From: Moesziomyces globuligerus
Lineage: Eukaryota > Basidiomycota > Ustilaginomycetes > Ustilaginales > Ustilaginaceae
Reading direction: 5' to 3'
DNA length: 64,000 nucleotides
Assembly (NCBI GenBank): GCA_030849465.1
Contig: JARVLF010000020.1
Span: 248,001 to 312,000, forward strand
Made by a program: the position numbers and the translations under genes. The notes beneath the pieces are model-generated. The model had not been told where the DNA came from, searched no databases, and saw nothing but the letters and a program-made list of their open reading frames with translations. Below, in pieces: positions 10,040 through 21,031 of the stretch (positions within the stretch are counted from its first letter, which is position 1; each line of letters starts with the position of its first letter).

Positions 10040-11395
10040 CTGCCTGCGGATTCAAGCAGGCTTGAAACCCTACACGTTCCCCTCGACAGCCAACGTTGCT
10101 GCTGCCTGGTCAGCCGCCACTGCACACGTAACGCTCGGACCAGAATTCGAAGAAAAAAAAAGGGGAAGGATCGGATTGCTTTCGGGGCTGTCGGCCGGAA
10201 AGGCGGGCCGCTATATTCCAATTTTTATAGTGCAGATATAGTACCTGTCGATCAAACATCAAAATTAAATTCGGAGTGATCTAAGCTTCTTGACCTCGGA
10301 GATGAGATTCAAGTAGACAGGCAGGTTTGCAGGCCTTCCACGACACTTCCGCTGGCGCCGAGGAGGCGCAGACGTTGGTTTCGCTTCAAAGTCGAGTTAA
10401 TCTAGTGGCAGGGAGGCTGGTGAGCCTCTGACGCCTCAGCGTATTGTAGCCGCCAGGCCTGATGATGGACGGATCGAGTCCTGATCGCTCGAAAAGAAGC
10501 TTTGGGAGCGGCACTTGAAAATCGCTCGAGGCCTGCCGTTGCAAAATACAAAGTTGAAACACACACTCACACGCGCCCACGCAGGGCGACACGCATCTCC
10601 TCGCCTCGCGCCTCCTCGCTTAGGCTTGCGAAGAAGGAGCGCGGACCAGCTGCTGGCAACCTCTGCGGAATACCGCGCTTGTCGGCAGCACTACGCGTGA
10701 GATGGCCATTGCTGGCTCATCTGCCGAGCGAACTAAGCCTGTGCGTGCGAGAATGCGTGTGCGTGTGCGTGTGTGTGTGCGTCGCAGGATCGATCTGCCG
10801 CCCCTGCTGCCCAACGCCTCGCCAGGGTCGGCTGTGGGTGGTCGTGCGTGCGTGCAGGCGTGTGCGTGCGCATCGTCCGGTGCACTCATTCAATCCCACG
10901 CTGGCGAGCTGGCTGGCCGGCCCACCAACGCCCCCTTTGGCCTGCTCGCCCGCCAGTCTCGCCCAGCCCCGCTTGGGCCTCTGTACAGTCTTGACACTGC
11001 GCAGCACCTTCCTTCATCGTCCCCTCGACGTCGCGTTCACTTTACGATCACACCTCTCCCCTCCCCTGCCACTCCACACCTGCACTCCAAGCCCAAGCAG
11101 TCGGCCGCTCCTGGTTCGATCCATCCACCCCATCGTTCCTAGAGTTCGACATCTGACCCGCGACCAAGCTATCTTCATCGCTGCTACATCGTCGCACGAG
11201 TCTGCCAGCCATCGGAACACCGGCTCCACTTGCTCTTCGACGCACCGACCTCCCCCGACCGGATACCCACAGTTGAGCTGCAGTCGCGCAGTCCTCACGC
11301 ACGCCCACATCGCACCGTCTCCCGTGCTTAAACCTGCACCGACCAACCGCATCATCGAGTCGAGCCGATCCACCTCAATTGGGTCACCTTCTGCC

Positions 11396-12973
11396 ATGAA
11401 CGGTGCTCCTGCCTACGAACTTGACGCTGCGGCGCCCGCTCAGACTGGCGGCATGGCTTCCGCCATCGCCGCTGGACGCAAGAAGCTCAGCGGCTACGTC
11501 GGTTTCGCCAACCTGCCTAACCAGGTCCACCGAAAGAGCGTCCGAAAGGGCTTCAACTTCACCGCCATGGTCGTCGGCGAGTCCGGCCTCGGCAAGTCTA
11601 CACTCATCAACACCCTCTTCAACACCACCCTCTACCCGCGCAAGGAGGTGCCGCCTCCGCACCAGGAGCGCCCCAAAACCGTCGCCATTGAATCCATCAG
11701 CTCGGGTAAGTGCCCCAGCCGTTCCACACGCAGCGACTCTTCGAGGACGTTGACCTCTGACATTCCCCTTTCTTCCCTTTGGTCCACCGCAGACATCGAG
11801 GAGAACGGAGTTCGCTTGAATCTGACCGTCGTTGACACACCCGGTTTCGGAGACTACATCAACAACGATGAGAGGTATGCAGGTCTGCTCCCACGCTTGC
11901 GACGCCCTTGGAAGGAACCCCATCTGACTCGCTTCTGTCCTTCCTTTTCCCTCGCTTACCTCCGCGTTCCTCTGTCGACAGCTGGAAGCCCATCGTGGAC
12001 AACATCGAGTCGCGTTTCGACAACTACCTCGAGCAGGAAAACCGCGTGAACCGCAACAAACTCCAAGACAACCGCGTCCACGCCTGCATCTATTTTGTGC
12101 AGCCCACTGGCCACAGGTGAGCATGGGATCCCGTGTCAAACGCCGATCACGAGGACTTCGCTGACATTCTCATAATCGACCGACCATCACTCGATCTACA
12201 GCCTCCGACCCATCGACATTGAGTTCATGCGACGATTGCACCTGAAGGTCAACCTCATTCCCGTCATTGCCAAGTCGGACACACTCACCGACGAGGAGAT
12301 CGTTTCGTTCAAGCAGCGCATCCTCAACGACATTGCGCACCACCAGATCGAGATCTTCCACGCGCCCATCTACGAGAACGAGGACGAGGAGACGATGCTC
12401 GAGATCCAGGAGATTTCGAGCAAGGTGCCGTTCGCCGTGGTGGGCTCCAACACCGAGATTGACACGCCCGATGGACGCCGCGTGCGCGGCCGCGCATACC
12501 CGTGGGGCGTGATCGAGGTTGACAACGAGGAGCACTGCGACTTTGTCAAGCTGCGCCAGATGCTCATCCACACGCACATGGAGGAGCTCAAGGAGCACAC
12601 CAACAACGTGCTGTACGAAAAGTACCGCAGCGAGAAGCTGGTGGGCATGGGCGTCACACAAGACCACTCGGTCTTCAAGGAGGTCAACCCGGCGGCCAAG
12701 ATGGCCGAGGAGCGTGCCATCCACGAGGCGAGGTTGCGGAAGATGGAGAACGAGATGAAGCTCGTCTTCCAGCAGAAGGTGGCTGAGAAGGAGGCCAAGC
12801 TCAAGCAGAGCGAGGAGGAGCTGTACGCGCGCCACCGCGAGATGCGCGATGCGCTCGAGAAGCAAAGGCAGGAGCTCGAAGACAAGCGCCGCAGGCTCGA
12901 GAGCGGCCGTCCGCTCACGCCCGAAAAGGTCTCGCAGGCGACCAAGAAGAAAGGCTTCTCCCTCCGAAACTAG
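11396..12973 (+). CDS. CDC3: Septin, Cdc3 group
   Basis: There are four exons: 11396-11705, 11793-11874, 11982-12116 and 12202-12973. The introns are 87, 107 and 85 nt, all GT-AG, and the product is 432 aa. Septins are GTP-binding proteins that polymerise into filaments at the bud neck, septum and hyphal tips. A basic stretch (HRKSVRKGF, residues 45-53) precedes the P-loop GESGLGKST (61-69) and should bind phosphoinositides. DTPGFGDYI is the G3 motif and VIAKSDTLT the G4 motif. The septin-unique region ([20 protein letters not shown]) is intact. A long charged coiled coil (about residues 340-415, [20 protein letters not shown]) forms the C-terminus. The [11 protein letters not shown] lead-in and the coiled coil place it with Aspergillus AspB and yeast Cdc3 rather than Cdc10 or Cdc11. 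The ATG is preceded by a C/T-rich leader. Confidence 0.93.
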
Positions 12974-13534
12974 CTGCGGATTGCTCGAAGAGACGCAAAG
13001 CAGGCTTCCTGTCCAGGCACCGACGCTGCTGTCGCTGGCTGATTACGCGCTCCCTCACACGCTCGCCCAGTTGCGGGAGGAAAGCTCCGGCGCGTTCTGC
13101 TCGTTTCAACTCCGGCTCGCCCTGCCTCCATCGCTTTCCTCCCCCGATCTGCTGTCACGTCGGCCCCGGTTCCCATTTCTCGGACTGCTTCCGTCGAGGC
13201 TTCCTCGCCGATGTCAGTCCATCTGCAATAATAGCCATGCCTTTTTTTCCCACAAACCTTAACCAAGCGGCCCCTGCAGGCTGATCAGTTCCGCCGCACG
13301 CGACTCGCCAGTGCTTTGGCTACCGGATGTGCCGACGCCGTGCCGACGCCGTGCCAACGCCCCTCCACTTGTCGGCGAAAGTTCAGTCAGCATGCTAGCC
13401 AGACCGACGGGCACAGCTGGGCCGGAGACACGTTTTGCCAGAGATGTGTTCGTGAGCAATATAACCGACTCGGTCGGGCTGCCTGCCGGACTCCATCCTT
13501 CCTCACCTATGTTCTGAACTTCACCGAGAGCAGG
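12974..13534. other. Intergenic between septin and KAR5-like gene
   Basis: This 561-bp gap holds the septin 3' UTR and the promoter of the next plus-strand gene. No coding frame with conserved content, RNA gene or substantial repeat was seen. Confidence 0.5.
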
Positions 13535-15618
13535 ATGAGCGCTGTACTGTGCGTCGCCTTCTGTCTCGCTTCTGCGGTTCTAGGTGCTCTGGTGCCGGGA
13601 AGATTTCAACCTCCTGCACACTTCCTCGACACAACGAACAGGCCGACCAAAGAGTTCGGTGAGCCTCTACAAATGGGCCAGCTGGGCATCGAAACGAAAG
13701 AAGCTAACATGATCACGTCGACGCCCAGACCGCTGGAGCGAAGCGGAGCCGGACTGCTATGCGGTGATTTACGACCATGTCAAGTCCGGCTGTTCAGCGG
13801 ACTCGGACATGAGCCCGCACGAACGTATGCTAGGTACGCGGCAGGTGCAGTGCTTGGAACGATTGAGCAGAACGGTTGGAGCTGAAACTTGGCTCGAGCG
13901 AACAGCATCGGTGCATCTGACGCTCTGCGATCTGCGCCAAGCTAATCAGAGCGTTCCTTCCGAGTGCCAGTCATCGTCACACGTAGCGAGCGACGTCGAC
14001 CTCTCGATTTGCATCGAGTAAGTGACCTTTAAAGCGGAGCGAGCCGACAAGCCGGGCAGGAACTGACCTTTGCACGGATCCTGTTGGCAGAGCGCTGTCG
14101 AGAAGCTCACGCCACTGGTCAAGCTATGCAGGATACCTGCGCGAAATGCCTCAGATGTGCTTCGCTCTGCAACGATGGAAGGACATTGGTGAGTTGACCG
14201 GAGAACGACCGAAGCGATGGAACTTGGCAATGGCTTATCGCTTGCCTCAATGTCGTTGCCAAAGATGCGGCAAAGCAGCTGTACAAGACCGCGGTCGATG
14301 AGCACGTCAAGCTCACTCGGCTGTGGCAAGAGTTCGCAGCGGACAACAGTGAAGCGAGTAAAGAGGATCGGCTGGCAAGACAGGACTGGATGCAGCAAGC
14401 CTCGCAGATCCAGGAGCAAATCAGGCAAGAGTGGCTGGTGAGTAGCCATGGCGACGAACCCGGAAAGTGCGGACTGTATGCAGTACACGAGGATGATTCT
14501 AACGCTGAATACCCGCTGTCGTCACGTGGATCTCTGGTCGAAAAGAACGTCGTCAAGGACATGATGCAACATCAGGAGCGATCCAGCGAGAAGGCAGAGC
14601 AGCTCCTCCAGGTGCTGCAACACGCAGGGGTAGGTGCCAATCATACTCTGAGTCCTGGGTCGGTGGTGACTGACCCAAGAGCTCTCAGCAGACCGGGCTC
14701 GAGGAGGCCGCTAAGTCGCTCCACGACAGCGCAGAGACCAACTTGCGACACCTTCAGGATCTTCACCAATCTGTAAGTTGCAGACCTCGCCGCGGCGTTG
14801 CCACGCACACGTGATCTGACAAGGACGATCACCTTGAAGCTCGCGCAAGCTACGGATCGATACGAACGACGTGTGGAGCACAGCATCGAGCTCATGACGC
14901 ACAAAGCAGCCCACGATATTGAGACGGGCCTTGCTGCACCTTTGAGTGCGATGCAAGGTCTGGTTTCAGCGCTGGAAACGCACTCGGACTCACTCGGACT
15001 GGTCGTGCAAGAGCAAGGAGACCTCCTCTCGATCCTGTCGGCGCTGCACCGCTCGATGGATGCGCGTCAGCAAGAGCACGAGACGCAACTTGCCGACAGC
15101 ATCGCGTCGCTGCACCACCTGCGCGCGGACTTGCAGACGCTCGGGGGCTACATCAACTCCACCCACCAAGGCCTCGCTACTCTGCTCGAAGCACGTTCGC
15201 CCTTGCTCTCCTGGGCCAGCACTGTGTTCGCCCTCGAGAGACTCGTTCTTTGGTCGCTCAGCACTCTCGAAGGGCAGCTGGGACTCGGACTCGATAGCTG
15301 TAGGTGACACACCGCAACGACAAGTTGTGAGCACGGACTGACGCGGAATGATTTCTGGGAAGCAGTCTGGGGATGGAAGTGGGCCCGGTGGTTGGTGATA
15401 GCCTGGCCGCTGGCGCTCAAGCTGCGCGCCTGGACGTCTGCGTGCCTTCCCGTATGCAGAGCGCTAGTAGCAGGGCTGGTGTTGCTGCCCATGCTGCTGA
15501 AGAGCGTCGTGTGGCCAGCCCGCGTCGCCGCGGTAAGTCCCAATGTACCCATGAAACAGCTCGGCTAGGCGCATGTAGACTGATCAGGATGCAGCTTTCT
15601 CCAGACCTGTGGACCTAA
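13535..15618 (+). CDS. KAR5: KAR5/Tht1-like nuclear fusion (karyogamy) protein
   Basis: I reconstruct nine exons: 13535-13658, 13729-14017, 14091-14188, 14265-14437, 14546-14629, 14692-14772, 14840-15299, 15366-15532 and 15595-15618. All introns are GT-AG and phase-compatible, and the product is 499 aa. Kar5/Tht1 proteins sit in the nuclear envelope and ER and are needed for fusion of nuclear membranes after mating. The N-terminus is a signal peptide (MSAVLCVAFCLASAVLGAL). It is followed by a cysteine-rich lumenal part typical of the family: DCYAVIYDHVKSGC, then ERTASVHLTLCDLRQANQSV, a Cys after PSE, and the block SYAGYLREMPQMCF. Coiled-coil stretches follow (exons 4-7). Exon 8 encodes two hydrophobic segments (ARWLVIAWPLAL and ALVAGLVLLPML), fitting C-terminal membrane anchors. 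The intron before exon 7 was placed by reading frame and by a CTGAC branch site. Single splice sites, especially that of exon 4, could shift by a few codons. Confidence 0.82.
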
Positions 15619-15847
15619 ACGGCCAGTCCCGACACCTACCGTCGAGGCGAGGGTCAGCGAGCCACGCGCGGCTCATCGGGGCGAATCACGTTGGGAGCGC
15701 GCTGCGGGGCGGCGATCGCGCATCCACTGTCCGTCTGCGCAATGATGCGTGACACCACACCGTTCGGTGCTGTGTTGGTACGAATTTTGGGGGCTGTGAG
15801 CTAATGTTACAGAATGCACGAGGCAAGCAAGCGGTGGGAATGAAAGA

Positions 15848-16831
15848 TCATGTGGAGCTGATGCGGTGGTATGCGGAGGAGGCGGCCTCGTACTCGCGGA
15901 CGAAGAGGCGGTGTTTCTGCTTTGCGATGTAGGAGAGGAACTCTGCGAGATGTTCCTTGAGGAGGCTGATGGATTCTGCGTCCATGGAGGTGTGTACGAT
16001 GATGGAAGGGAGGTTGACAAAGAGGCGGAGGAGGTGTTCTGCGCCGTAGACGTCGGAAGGTTCCATATCGCCGCCCATGGAGCCGTTGCCGGATCTTGCG
16101 TTGCCTACATCGCCATCGCCCATCTTGGGGCCGTTTTTCTTGCGATAGTCTACGTACTGAGCGCGTTCGAAGCGGTAGAGCAAGTTCTGACCGAGCGAAC
16201 GGTCAAAGTAGAGTTTCAAGCCCTTGAGGACCTCGTCGACGACGTGGGGCGAACGTTTTGCACCATCGCGCTTGTTGGCGAGGTAATGGGTCTTGTACTC
16301 GTCGAGGATGTCCTTGACGCACGGTTTGCGTGGGAGGGGAACGAGCTGGCCGTTCTTGGTGATGTTTTCCCAATCGTCGACGAGCTGCAGCTTGAGCTCG
16401 TCGGGCAGCGAGATCTTGACCTCGGGCCGTTTGAGGAAATCGTCTTCGGACTCGACGGTATCCCTTGTGCGCTTTGTGGCGCGAGACGAGGCGGATTTGC
16501 GATCGTGTGCGTCCGAATCGCGGCCGCGCTTCGGAGTGCTCGTCGAGGCCTTCTCCGGATGGGTGGAGGAGGAGGAGAGCGAACCGGCTTTGGCAGCCTC
16601 TTCCAAGGTGGCTTTGCGTGCCAGATTGTCGTCGTTGTACTTGAGTAGACGAGTCTCGGGAACCCATTCGTCCCAGGTCTTCTTCCAGCCGTCGTAGTGG
16701 ACGAGGTAGTGAGGGCCCACTTGGCCAGTGACGTTGTCGTCGCCCGTCCACTTTTCGGCCTTGAGCACCTTGGCCGCGTAGATGAGCGGGCCGTGAAAGC
16801 ACAGCACCTTCTCCGAATCCGTGTAGAGCAT
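15848..16831 (-). CDS. EAF3: Chromodomain-MRG protein Eaf3/MRG15
   Basis: A single exon of 327 aa starts at ATG 16831; the frame extends eight codons upstream only from a TTG. Eaf3 reads methylated H3K36 and is a subunit of both NuA4 acetyltransferase and Rpd3S deacetylase complexes. The N-terminal chromodomain (residues 1-75) keeps the aromatic cage positions in VLCFHGPLIY and YLVHYDGWKKTWDEWV. A basic Ser/Lys linker (about 80-140, with KRGRDSD and KRTRD) follows. The C-terminal MRG domain (about 145-327) is complete, with DDWENITKNGQLVPLPRKP at its start and HLLRLFVNLPSII near its end. The length is usual for fungal Eaf3. It ends convergently with the KAR5-like gene (229 bp apart) and starts divergently from the acyl-CoA synthetase. 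Confidence 0.94.
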   Translation of the reverse strand: MLYTDSEKVLCFHGPLIYAAKVLKAEKWTGDDNVTGQVGPHYLVHYDGWKKTWDEWVPETRLLKYNDDNLARKATLEEAAKAGSLSSSSTHPEKASTSTPKRGRDSDAHDRKSASSRATKRTRDTVESEDDFLKRPEVKISLPDELKLQLVDDWENITKNGQLVPLPRKPCVKDILDEYKTHYLANKRDGAKRSPHVVDEVLKGLKLYFDRSLGQNLLYRFERAQYVDYRKKNGPKMGDGDVGNARSGNGSMGGDMEPSDVYGAEHLLRLFVNLPSIIVHTSMDAESISLLKEHLAEFLSYIAKQKHRLFVREYEAASSAYHRISST

Positions 16832-16868
16832 GGTGAGGAGGATGAGCCGTAGCAAATGGCGTAAGGAA

Positions 16869-16884
16869 GGGGGGGGGGGGGGGG
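16869..16884 (+). repeat. Homopolymer G16 tract
   Basis: Sixteen consecutive G on the plus strand (C16 on the EAF3 sense strand) begin 38 bp upstream of the EAF3 ATG. It is probably in the leader or core promoter and prone to length change. Confidence 0.85.
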
Positions 16885-18050
16885 CGAGGATGTGGATGGC
16901 CCGTGTTTGACTGGAAGACCCTGATCAGGGAAGGGCTGCGAATATGGTGTTCGCGCCTGCAACCTTGATGGCCGAGCTAGACGCCATGGCAAAGCGCGTC
17001 GTCCAACACCTTTCGTGCGAATAGAGCCTCAACATGATATACAGTGTGCGTCTCGCGGGTCTGACATTTTATTGAAAAAACAGACGGGCACTGGCGCGTG
17101 AAAGAAGCGTCTTTCGCGGCGGCGAATTCGAGCAGAGGACCGGCGAAACTGAGATAGGCGGTAATGGTAGCCGATCTGGCCGAGTCGAGGGAGGCGGTCG
17201 AGTGTTGCTGCGGGCCGCGAGAGGAGGAGGGAGTGAAGGCTCGGCAGATGGAAGTGTGCATGGCGGAAGTTTCAGCGCACCCGACCCGGCCTGCAAGGTT
17301 GTCGGAAGAAGCGCAGCCACGGGGCCAACGCTTTAAGACTCGGGTTGCGTGGTGGTGCCTGGGCGTTAGGGATCGGGCTAAGGGGCATGAGTTTCAAGAG
17401 CGAAGCCACGCCAACGTTGCATGCAGATCCCATCCGGCTACGAACCAGCCGGTTGCTGCAGCATCACTCGTCGGGGGGGATGTGTGCACGCGACCGGGGC
17501 TTGGCTGGCGGCGAGCGGCGGTATCAGTGCGGGGTGTCGATCCAAGCAAGGCGGGGCAAATGGAGCCTGATTCAGCCTCGCCGTGAAACAGTGTTTCGTC
17601 GTCGTCCGGCTTCGGCAGCGGCAGCGGGATGAGCCAAGGGAGAGCGCGTGGCTTGCTTTTCCGTCTAGCCTAGCTCTGCGAGCGTGGGCCGACCGCCAAG
17701 GCAGAGGCTGTAAGCGCCAAGGGTCAGGGCCAAAGCCAAGGCGACGCGCCCGCAAAGGCCTGCAAAAGCGAGTGTCGAGTCGGATGCCAAGCGAGCGGGG
17801 CGGACTCGTCATCTCTTGCACGCATGCTAGCCAGGGCACTGACGCAGGTGGAGTTTCAATTTCGCCCAGCCAAGCGCAGCAGCGACAGCAGCCGCCTCGC
17901 CTCGCAATTTTCAAAATCCAATCCCATGATGGATGGGCCCCACATGCGCTGAGCCGCTCAGCTCACCTCACGCCTCGGCAGCTCAGTCGACGTCGCTCGC
18001 TCGGTCCACGCTTACTCGGCCCATCAATCCACGCCTCGCGCTGCCCACGC

Positions 18051-18088
18051 CCTCGCTCGCCCTCGCTCGCCCTCGCTCGCCCTCGCCC
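18051..18088 (+). repeat. Decamer tandem repeat CCTCGCTCGC
   Basis: Three perfect copies and one partial copy of CCTCGCTCGC lie about 120-160 bp upstream of the acyl-CoA synthetase start, inside a pyrimidine-rich stretch. Confidence 0.75.
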
Positions 18089-18210
18089 CCTCGTCCCGAA
18101 CCCATTGCCCCCTCCACTGCACCCAGCATCTCCCTCGCCACCACCACCCACCCACCCATCCTCCCTCCCTTCCCTCCCCATCCACCTTCTCCCACACAAC
18201 TCGAGACACC

Positions 18211-20297
18211 ATGCCGAAGCTCGCCAGTGTCGAGATCGACACCCCCGCCAACAAGGGCGAGACCAAGATCAGGCGCTCCTACCGCGCGCCTGATCGCCTC
18301 CTCGAGCGCCCCGCCGAGGGCCTCAACACCATGGCCGACGTCTTCCTCCATGCCCGCAACCGTAAGTGCCGTCTCTGCGCTGCAATCATCCGCTCTCATC
18401 TCGGCTGACGCTCCTCTCCTTCTCCCCCTTTCCGTACACAGGCTTCCCCAACCGCCCCATCATGGGCTGGCGTGACGTCGTGCGCATGCACGACGAGCAG
18501 AAGGAGGTCACCAAGAAGGTCGACGGCAAGGAGGTCAAGGAGATGAAGACCTGGCAGTTCTACGAGCTCTCCAACTACAAGTACATCACCTACAACGAGT
18601 TTGAGGAGCGCATCCAGCACGCCTCGAGCGGTCTCGTCCACCTCGGCCTCTCCAAGGACACCCGCTTCAACATTTACGCAGCCACCGCCATCAACTGGCA
18701 GAACATGGCCCACGCCTGTTTCCGCCAGGGCATCCCTTTCTGCACCGCCTACGAGACCCTCGGCGAGGACGGCCTCCAGCACTCGCTCACCGAGCCCGAC
18801 GTCGTCGGCATCTTCACAAACGCAGAACTCCTCCCCACCCTCGCCAGCGTCATTGACAAGACCCCCACCGTCAAATTCGTCGTCTACGACGGCAAGCCCG
18901 CCGACAAGCACCTCGACAAGATCCGCGACGTCCTCGCCCAGCGCGAGGGCAAGGCGCTCACCATCGAAGAGCTCTGGTCCCTCGGCAAGGCAAAGCCCGC
19001 AGAGCCCCACCTCCCCACCCGCGACGACGTCGCCTGCATCATGTACACCTCGGGCTCCACCGGCGCCCCCAAGGGTGTCGTCCTCACCCACGGCAACCTC
19101 GTCGCCGCCATCGCCGCCGTCGAGCTCCACGTCGGCGACCTCCTCCGCGCAGACGACACCTTCCTCGCCTACCTCCCCCTCGCCCACATCCTCGAATTCA
19201 TCGTCGAGTGCACCATGATCTACGTCGGCGTCACCATGGGCTACGGCAAGGTCAAGACGCTCACCCAGGCCTCGGTCCGCCACTGCGACGGCGACATCAA
19301 GGCTTTCAAGCCCAGCATCATGATCGGCGTCCCCGCCGTCTGGGAGCTCATCCGCAAGGGCATCCTCTCCAAGGTCAACGCAGGCGGCTCGCTCAAGAAG
19401 AACCTCTTCAACGGTGCGCTCACCATCAAGAAGAACAAGATCCCCCTCCTCACCTCGGTCGTCGACTCGGTCGTCTTCAAGGCAGTCAAGGACCAGACCG
19501 GTGGCAGGTTGAGGATCGCGCTCTCGGGCGGTGCAGCGCTCTCCAAGGAGACCCAGGAGTTCCTCAACAATGCGCTCGTCCTCCTCCTCCAGGGTTATGG
19601 TCTCACCGAGTCGTGCGGTATGACGGCCATCCTCACGCCCGAGTTCTACTCGTACGGTCCCAGCGGCGGCACCGTGCCTGCGATCGAAGTCAAGCTGCGC
19701 GACGTGCCGGATGCGGGCTACTTTAGCACAAACGATCCTCCTCAGGGCGAGGTGCTCATCCGTGGTCCCGCGGTGACCAAGGGCTACTTCAAGCGCGATG
19801 ACATCAACAAGGAGTCGTTCGAGGACGGCTGGTTCTTGACCGGCGATGTGGGACAGTGGAACGAGAACGGTACGCTGTCGATCATCGACCGAAAGAAGAA
19901 CTTAGTCAAGCTCTCCGGTGGCGAGTACATTGCCATCGAGAGGCTCGAGAGTGTCTACAAGGCGAGCAACCTGGTCAGCAACATCTGCGTGCATGCTAGC
20001 AGCGACGCCAAGCAGCCGATGGCTATCATCTTCCCGCGCGAGGACAACCTGACGCAGGCGGCGCAGAAGGCGGGTGCGAGCGGCGATCTCGAGGAGCTCT
20101 GCAAGAACCGCCAGGTGGCCAAGCTCGTCATGGACGACGTCAATGCGGTGGGCAAGAAAGCCGGCTTCAAGAACCTCGAGATGCTCCAGACCGTCTTGCT
20201 CGTCCCCGAGGAGCTCGCCATGACCGCAGCTCAGAAGCTCTCGAGGAAGGAGATCATCAACAAGTACCAGGACGACATCAAGCGCGTCTACATGTAA
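18211..20297 (+). CDS. Long-chain fatty acid-CoA ligase (Faa1/Faa4 type)
   Basis: There are two exons, 18211-18361 and 18442-20297, with an 80-nt intron (phase 1). The product is 668 aa, close to yeast Faa1. It activates long-chain fatty acids with ATP and CoA through an acyl-adenylate. The AMP-binding P-loop is YTSGSTGAPKGVVLTHGN (about residue 250). Further motifs are LPLAHILE, QGYGLTESCGM (A5), WFLTGDVGQWNENGTLSIID (A7, with the ATP-ribose aspartate) and RKKNLVKLSGGEYIAIERLE (A8, the fatty-acid ligase signature). KLSRKEI near the C-terminus carries the catalytic lysine region. No peroxisomal targeting tripeptide is present (the protein ends VYM), so a cytosolic, ER or lipid-droplet location is more likely. 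Codon use is extremely C-biased in the first exons, which suggests high expression. Confidence 0.94.

Positions 20298-21031
<734 letters not shown>

Larger units (their letters stand above)
9570..11395. promoter_or_regulatory. Divergent upstream region of SAHH and septin, with long pyrimidine-rich septin leader
   Basis: About 1.8 kb separates the two start codons. It contains a short octamer repeat, a 20-bp palindrome with back-to-back CCAAT boxes, and a GTGCGT-rich patch around 10,740-10,790. From about 11,000 to 11,395 it is strongly C/T-rich, which is typical of a fungal 5' untranslated leader. The open frame running through this leader into the septin has no conserved sequence before the ATG at 11396 and is not taken as coding. 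Confidence 0.5.
16832..18210. promoter_or_regulatory. Divergent upstream region of EAF3 and acyl-CoA synthetase
   Basis: A 1.38-kb gap separates the two start codons. It contains a G16 tract next to EAF3 and a CCTCGCTCGC repeat in a C-rich leader directly before the acyl-CoA synthetase ATG. Reading frames inside it overlap on both strands and show no domain. Confidence 0.5.

Noticed and set aside
10502..11395. Open frame extending the septin N-terminus by about 300 codons
   Set aside because: Sequence is Cys/His/Pro/Ser-rich with pyrimidine leader character. Septins of this group start close to the GYVGFANLP motif, and ATG 11396 fits.
13316..13885. A 189-codon frame over the start of the KAR5-like gene
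   Set aside because: It runs through the first intron and leaves the frame of the conserved cysteine region. The spliced model explains the sequence better.
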